NCBI GenBank assembly: GCA_021647945.1
Contig: JAKITT010000011.1
Location: 1-55,926 of the forward strand
Reading direction: 5' to 3'
From: Candidatus Polarisedimenticolaceae bacterium
GTDB taxonomy: Bacteria > Pseudomonadota > Gammaproteobacteria > Chromatiales > Chromatiaceae
Length of the DNA stretch: 55,926 nucleotides
Under the pieces are notes generated by a model. It made no database searches. It worked only from the letters and a program-made list of their open reading frames with translations, and was not told the origin of the DNA. How positions within the stretch are numbered: position 1 is the stretch's first letter; every line of letters starts with the position of its first letter. A program made the translations under genes and the position numbers. Positions 55,816-55,926 of the stretch are shown here, piece after piece.

Positions 55816-55926
55816 ATTGTTGGTCACTACTGACACCCAACGCAGCAAATAAAAAAGCCTGTGGTGTTAAGGAAGTTTTTGCATGATCAATGAGCCGCCT
55901 CCAACCTAAGTAATTGGCTAGATAAT

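Overview
The window comes from a gammaproteobacterium, probably a nitrate-respiring member of the Chromatiales/Sedimenticola-like sulfur-oxidiser group. The lineage is inferred from gene content: an Allochromatium-type 2[4Fe-4S] ferredoxin, an Fnr with four cysteines, NarX/NarL, the mltD - methyltransferase - rnhA - dnaQ order, and the trhP/coaD pair. No rRNA or complete tRNA is present to confirm it.

Layout. (1) 1-7.5 kb: a four-gene minus-strand operon of exported proteins of unknown function: a 1084-aa Ig-like repeat protein, a 542-aa protein with an internal duplication, a 173-aa protein, and a 672-aa predicted outer-membrane barrel. (2) 7.7-14.5 kb, divergent: a LuxR-type response regulator, a 7TMR-DISM histidine kinase and a 1285-aa SARP/cyclase-like/AAA/TPR regulator. 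They probably form one signalling unit and may control the exported proteins. (3) 14.6-19.3 kb: a membrane protein, a hemerythrin, mltD, and the methyltransferase-rnhA-dnaQ operon. (4) 19.3-32.4 kb: housekeeping genes (nhaD, fnr, an L,D-transpeptidase, an Lpp-like lipoprotein, ggt, ferredoxin, coaD, trhP, serB, a ChaN-like protein) mixed with small repeated elements. (5) 32.5-37.9 kb: an M1-like peptidase, a CheY-like regulator, a DUF1566 protein and an HDOD protein. (6) 38.1-55.4 kb: a complete nitrate respiration island: narL-narX, three NarK-type transporters, small membrane proteins, a universal stress protein, narGHJI and a membrane-anchored cytochrome c.

The most unusual content is non-coding. 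Four copies of a 158-230 bp MITE-like element have 18-bp terminal inverted repeats and 4-bp flanking duplications resembling IS5-type ends; two of them bracket ggt. Three divergent copies of a structured, protein-free element of about 280-295 bp share a conserved 5' box and compensated hairpins. One interrupts a REP-associated Y1 transposase (RAYT) gene with an ATGA at its downstream junction. Another supplies the C-terminus of the cytochrome c gene after narI. Size, structure and junction suggest, but do not prove, orphan HEARO/omega-RNA-type elements. The RAYT gene is flanked by two identical REP pairs, and a second REP family lies at 8.5 kb.

Regulation visible in the sequence: a perfect Fnr box upstream of fnr (probable autoregulation), and a NarL 7-2-7 heptamer palindrome upstream of the second NarK-type transporter, consistent with the neighbouring narXL.
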